From an uncultured Caulobacteraceae bacterium (lineage in GTDB: Bacteria; Pseudomonadota; Alphaproteobacteria; Caulobacterales; Caulobacteraceae), in NCBI GenBank assembly GCA_937910255.1, contig CALEOQ010000593.1, forward strand, positions 1 through 8,263: a stretch of DNA of 8,263 nucleotides, read 5' to 3'. The notes beneath the pieces were generated by a model. The model ran no database searches and was not told the DNA's origin. It was given only the letters and a program-made list of their open reading frames with translations. Shown piece by piece: positions 5,954-8,263 of the stretch; position 1 is the stretch's first letter, and the number at the start of each line of letters is the position of its first letter. Both the position numbers and the translations under genes were made by a program.

Positions 5954-6024
5954 TGGATGCGACGGAGGTGGGCCGGAGACACGTGGAATGGGGATCAGGC
6001 CCGCCACGTGCAAGGAGGCGCCTT
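5954..6024. promoter_or_regulatory. Divergent spacer with two CACGTG sites, between ATP12 and DUF1800 genes
   Basis: This 71-bp spacer must contain, or lie next to, promoters for both directions. It carries two copies of the palindrome CACGTG, at 5980-5985 and 6005-6010, exactly 25 bases apart. Their rightward flanks are alike (GAATGGGG and CAAGGAGG). The second copy leads into the strong AAGGAGG ribosome binding site of the DUF1800 gene (6012-6018, 6 bases before ATG). No clear -35/-10 pair is visible. Confidence 0.4.
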
Positions 6025-7428
6025 ATGGCCCTGCCCGACCGTGATCTCCAGGCCGCAATCGCGGCCACCCGCTTTGGTCTCGGCGCCCGCCCCGGCGAAA
6101 TCGCCGAAGCCGGTCGCGACCCGCAGGGATTCCTAGCGGCTCAGCTCCGCGCGCCGGCGGCTCACCCTGAGCGCGCCCTGCCGCTCGACCGGACCAGGGC
6201 GCTGAAGGCCTTCAACGAGGCCGAGGCGGCGTTTCAGGCGGCCAACCGCCGTCAGAGCCCCGAGGCCCAGGCGCTCCGCCCCGAGCTGAACGCCCAACGT
6301 CAGGCCCTGCGCAAGCAGATCGAGGCCGACATCGTCCAGCGGGCGATTCAGGGGGCGACCACGGAAACGGCTTTCGCCGAGCGATGGGCGCTCTTCTGGG
6401 CCAATCATTTCACGGTGGGCGCCGGAAACTTCGTCCGCACGGCCACGATCGGACCCTTCGAGACCACGGCCATCCGCCCCCATGTGTTCGGCGCCTTCAC
6501 CGACCTTCTGGTGGCGGCCGAGACCCATCCGGCCATGCTGCTCTATCTCGATCAGAACGGCTCGGTCGGACCTTCAAGTCCCTTGGCGCAGCGCCAGGCG
6601 GAGCGGAAGGCCCCACGGCGGCTCGGGCTGAATGAGAACCTGGCCCGCGAGATCCTGGAGCTGCACACCGTCGGGGTGAACGGCGGCTACACCCAGGCTG
6701 ACGTGACCGAGTTCGCCCGCGCCCTGACCGGCATCACCTTTCGCGGCTTGAACACCGCCCCGGAAGAGATGGGCCAGGCGCATTTCCGCCCCCTCGCCCA
6801 CGAACCCGGCCCCCGCACCGTGATGGGCGTCCGCTACGAGGTCGAGGGCGAGGCCCAGTCGGCCGCCATCCTGCGCGACCTGGCCGCCCGGCCCGAGACC
6901 GCCCGCTTCATCTCGCACAAGATCGCCCGCCATTTCGTGGCCGACGATCCGCCGCCACCCCTGGTCGCCCGGTTGGAACAGGCCTGGCTCAGGTCCGATG
7001 GCGCCCTGGACCAGGTGGCCGCCGCCTTGATCTCCGCGCCCGAAGCCTGGGCGCCTGAGGCGAAGAAGTTCAAGACGCCCTACGAATTCCTGATCTCCAG
7101 CTGGCGGGCGACGGACACCGCGCCCCTGGCGCACAACGAACTGGCCATGTTGAACGCCATGGGTCAGCGCCCCTTCTACGCCCCCTCGCCCGAGGGCTGG
7201 CCCGAGGAAGAGGCCGCCTGGGCCACGCCGGACGGGATCATCAAGCGCCTGGTCTGGACCGAGGGCTTCGCGCCCAAGGCGGTGTGGAACCGTGACCCCT
7301 CCGAACTGGCCGCCCAGGCCCTGGGCGCCCGGCTATCGCCCACCACCGCCCGCGCCGTCGCCCGCGCCGAGTCCCGCGACGAAGGGCTCGCCCTCCTGCT
7401 CATGAGCCCGGAGTTTCAGCGCCGATGA
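6025..7428 (+). CDS. DUF1800 domain-containing protein
   Basis: This is a full-length 467-residue member of the DUF1800 family, which is widespread and usually encoded beside a DUF1501 gene; its biochemical role is not established. Family landmarks are RFGLGARPGE at 16-25, ERWALFWANHFTVG at 119-132, NENLAREILELHTVGVNGGYTQADV at about 203-227, RFISHKIARHFVADDPP at 294-310, FKTPYEFLISSWRA at 349-362, GQRPFYAPSPEGWPE at 380-394, and the closing LLLMSPEFQRR. A basic, helical segment at about 56-105 may form a coiled coil. No signal peptide is present in this or the longer in-frame version, so direct export is not supported. ATG 6025 is secured by AAGGAGG 6 bases upstream. The stop overlaps the DUF1501 start by ATGA, a sign of translational coupling. 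Confidence 0.9.
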   Translation: MALPDRDLQAAIAATRFGLGARPGEIAEAGRDPQGFLAAQLRAPAAHPERALPLDRTRALKAFNEAEAAFQAANRRQSPEAQALRPELNAQRQALRKQIEADIVQRAIQGATTETAFAERWALFWANHFTVGAGNFVRTATIGPFETTAIRPHVFGAFTDLLVAAETHPAMLLYLDQNGSVGPSSPLAQRQAERKAPRRLGLNENLAREILELHTVGVNGGYTQADVTEFARALTGITFRGLNTAPEEMGQAHFRPLAHEPGPRTVMGVRYEVEGEAQSAAILRDLAARPETARFISHKIARHFVADDPPPPLVARLEQAWLRSDGALDQVAAALISAPEAWAPEAKKFKTPYEFLISSWRATDTAPLAHNELAMLNAMGQRPFYAPSPEGWPEEEAAWATPDGIIKRLVWTEGFAPKAVWNRDPSELAAQALGARLSPTTARAVARAESRDEGLALLLMSPEFQRR

Positions 7429-8153
7429 CCCGCTCAGCCCCAGATGTCGCCCTGATGCTCTCCCGTCGCCGGTTGCTGGCCGCCGGGGCCGGTCTTGGCC
7501 TCGCCCTGCCCTGGGTCGCTGCGCCGGCCTTCGCCGCCCCCAGCCGCAAAAAGTTCGTGCTGGTCATTCTGCGCGGCGCCGCCGACGGCCTGTCCATGAC
7601 CCCGCCGGTGGGTGATCCCAACTATGTCGCCCTGCGCCGGGACCTCGCGCTGACCGACGGGGCCCTGGGCCTGGACGGCGACTTTGGCCTGCATCCGGAG
7701 CTCAAGACCGTCCAGCGCCTGGCCGGCGCAGGCCAGGCGCGGATTGCGCCGGCCGTGGCCATGCCCGAGCGCATCCGCTCGCACTTCGAGGCCCAGGACC
7801 GGCTGGAGAGCGCGGCGGGCGATGACATCAGCTCAGGCTGGCTGAACCGAGCCCTGGGCAGTCTGGCGGCCAGGACCGAGGTGGAAGGTCTTTCGGTCGG
7901 ACCCGTAGCCCCCTTGGTCCTGCGGGGCGCTGTGCCTACAGCCTCCTGGTCGCCCGGACGGGCGGTAGAAGCCCAGGCGCGATTGCCGATGCTGATCCAG
8001 GATCTCTATGGCGATGATCCTGTGCTCGGCGCCGCCCTGGCCCGAGGCCTGAAGACCGAGACCCTGGCCCAGGCCAATATCGCCCGCCTGGCGCCCGAGG
8101 CGGGCCGCGACCTCAGCGCGGCGGAGACCGCCAGGCTGACCCGCACCCTCATG
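7425..8153 (+). CDS. DUF1501 family Tat-exported protein, 3' truncated by adapter
   Basis: These are the first 243 residues of a DUF1501 protein, a family with an alkaline-phosphatase/sulfatase-like fold and no settled reaction. A twin-arginine signal is clear: SRRRLL at 13-18, a hydrophobic stretch to about residue 34, and a likely cleavage after APAFA at residue 37, so the mature protein should be periplasmic. Family motifs follow: FVLVILRGAADGLSM (44-58), VGDPNYVALRRDL (62-74), FGLHPELK (87-94) and SHFEAQDRLE (119-128). Family members are about 390-400 residues long, so roughly 40% is missing. The ATG lies inside the DUF1800 stop (ATGA), with a weak GGAG 11 bases upstream. Genomic sequence ends at about 8153. 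The reading frame stays open to the window end, but only through adapter and noise, giving a false tail that begins RSEAHTSELQS. Confidence 0.9.
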
Positions 8154-8217
8154 AGATCGGAAGCGCACACGTCTGAACTCCAGTCACGTCGTAATCTCCT
8201 ATGCCCGCCCCTCCCTG
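8154..8217 (+). other. Illumina TruSeq-type adapter read-through (contamination)
   Basis: Positions 8154-8187 match the 34-base TruSeq read-through adapter (begins AGATCGGAAG, ends CTCCAGTCAC) at 33 positions; the one mismatch is C for A at 8164. Six bases at 8188-8193 (GTCGTA) sit where the index belongs. ATCTC and TATGCC then follow, as in the downstream part of the adapter, with growing errors to about 8217. This is library sequence, not genome. Confidence 0.97.
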
Positions 8218-8263
8218 CAACAAACAACCAACATCACCCTCTATCCCCTCACTCTCAACCACC
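8218..8263. other. G-free low-complexity read tail (artefact)
   Basis: The last 46 bases contain no G, only A, C and T with many CAA and CTC runs. The genomic part of the window is very GC-rich on both strands. The stretch follows the degraded adapter directly and is best read as base-calling noise beyond the end of the insert and adapter. Confidence 0.85.

Noticed and set aside
4721..6136. 471-codon open frame on the plus strand
   Set aside because: It is antisense to pccB and the ATP12 gene and overlaps the start of DUF1800 in another frame. No family features.
6574..7134. 186-codon open frame on the minus strand
   Set aside because: It is antisense within DUF1800, which shows conserved motifs along its whole length. 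The product is glycine-rich with no domain.
1..8153. CRISPR array, tRNA/rRNA genes, transposase or phage genes
   Set aside because: No regularly spaced repeats, no tRNA-like cloverleaf or rRNA signature, and no integrase or transposase motifs were seen by eye. The coding density by recognised genes leaves only short spacers.
8006..8227. Minus-strand 73-residue frame near the right end
   Set aside because: Its N-terminal part is translated adapter (DWSSDVCASDL) and noise, and the rest is antisense to DUF1501.

Overview
The window is about 8.15 kb of GC-rich chromosomal DNA followed by about 0.1 kb of sequencing adapter and unreadable tail. The genome is most likely from an alphaproteobacterium, probably in or near the Caulobacterales (Caulobacter/Phenylobacterium type). 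Support comes from the GC content and strong codon bias, an ATP12-type F1-ATPase assembly chaperone (a family of alphaproteobacteria and mitochondria), a general-stress (EcfG/sigma-T-like) promoter, and the propionyl-CoA carboxylase sequences. The genus assignment is inference.

Layout, left to right. Positions 1-890 (-) hold the N-terminal half of a biotin carboxylase alpha subunit, probably propionyl-CoA carboxylase PccA, cut by the window edge. Just upstream of it on the same strand is a small YbjQ/UPF0145 protein (902-1222). A divergent gene encodes methionine-(R)-sulfoxide reductase MsrB (1302-1793, +). It runs tail to tail into an APH(6)/hydroxyurea-type small-molecule kinase (1790-2587, -), and the two genes share a CTAG as their stop codons. 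Upstream on the minus strand come a BON-domain stress protein with a disordered N-terminus (2630-3478), the carboxyltransferase subunit PccB (3592-5118, GTG start) and the ATP12 chaperone (5210-5953). A 71-bp divergent spacer leads to a plus-strand pair, DUF1800 (6025-7428) and Tat-exported DUF1501 (7425 onward), overlapping by ATGA.

How the genes relate. PccB and PccA together form propionyl-CoA carboxylase (propionyl-CoA to methylmalonyl-CoA). Here their genes are about 2.7 kb apart, with four other genes between them, one on the opposite strand. The BON protein and MsrB both fit a stress-protection theme, and the BON gene has a good candidate general-stress promoter. The DUF1800/DUF1501 pair is a widespread but poorly understood two-gene unit in which only the second protein carries an export signal.

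The most important second-look item is technical. From position 8154 the sequence is the Illumina TruSeq read-through adapter (33 of 34 bases), an index slot and a degraded adapter end, followed by 46 bases without a single G. The DUF1501 gene is therefore truncated by an assembly artefact, and anything annotated beyond about 8153 is not biology. I see no CRISPR, tRNA, rRNA, insertion sequence or phage element, and no convincing new multi-gene system. All spacers between genes are under 120 bp.
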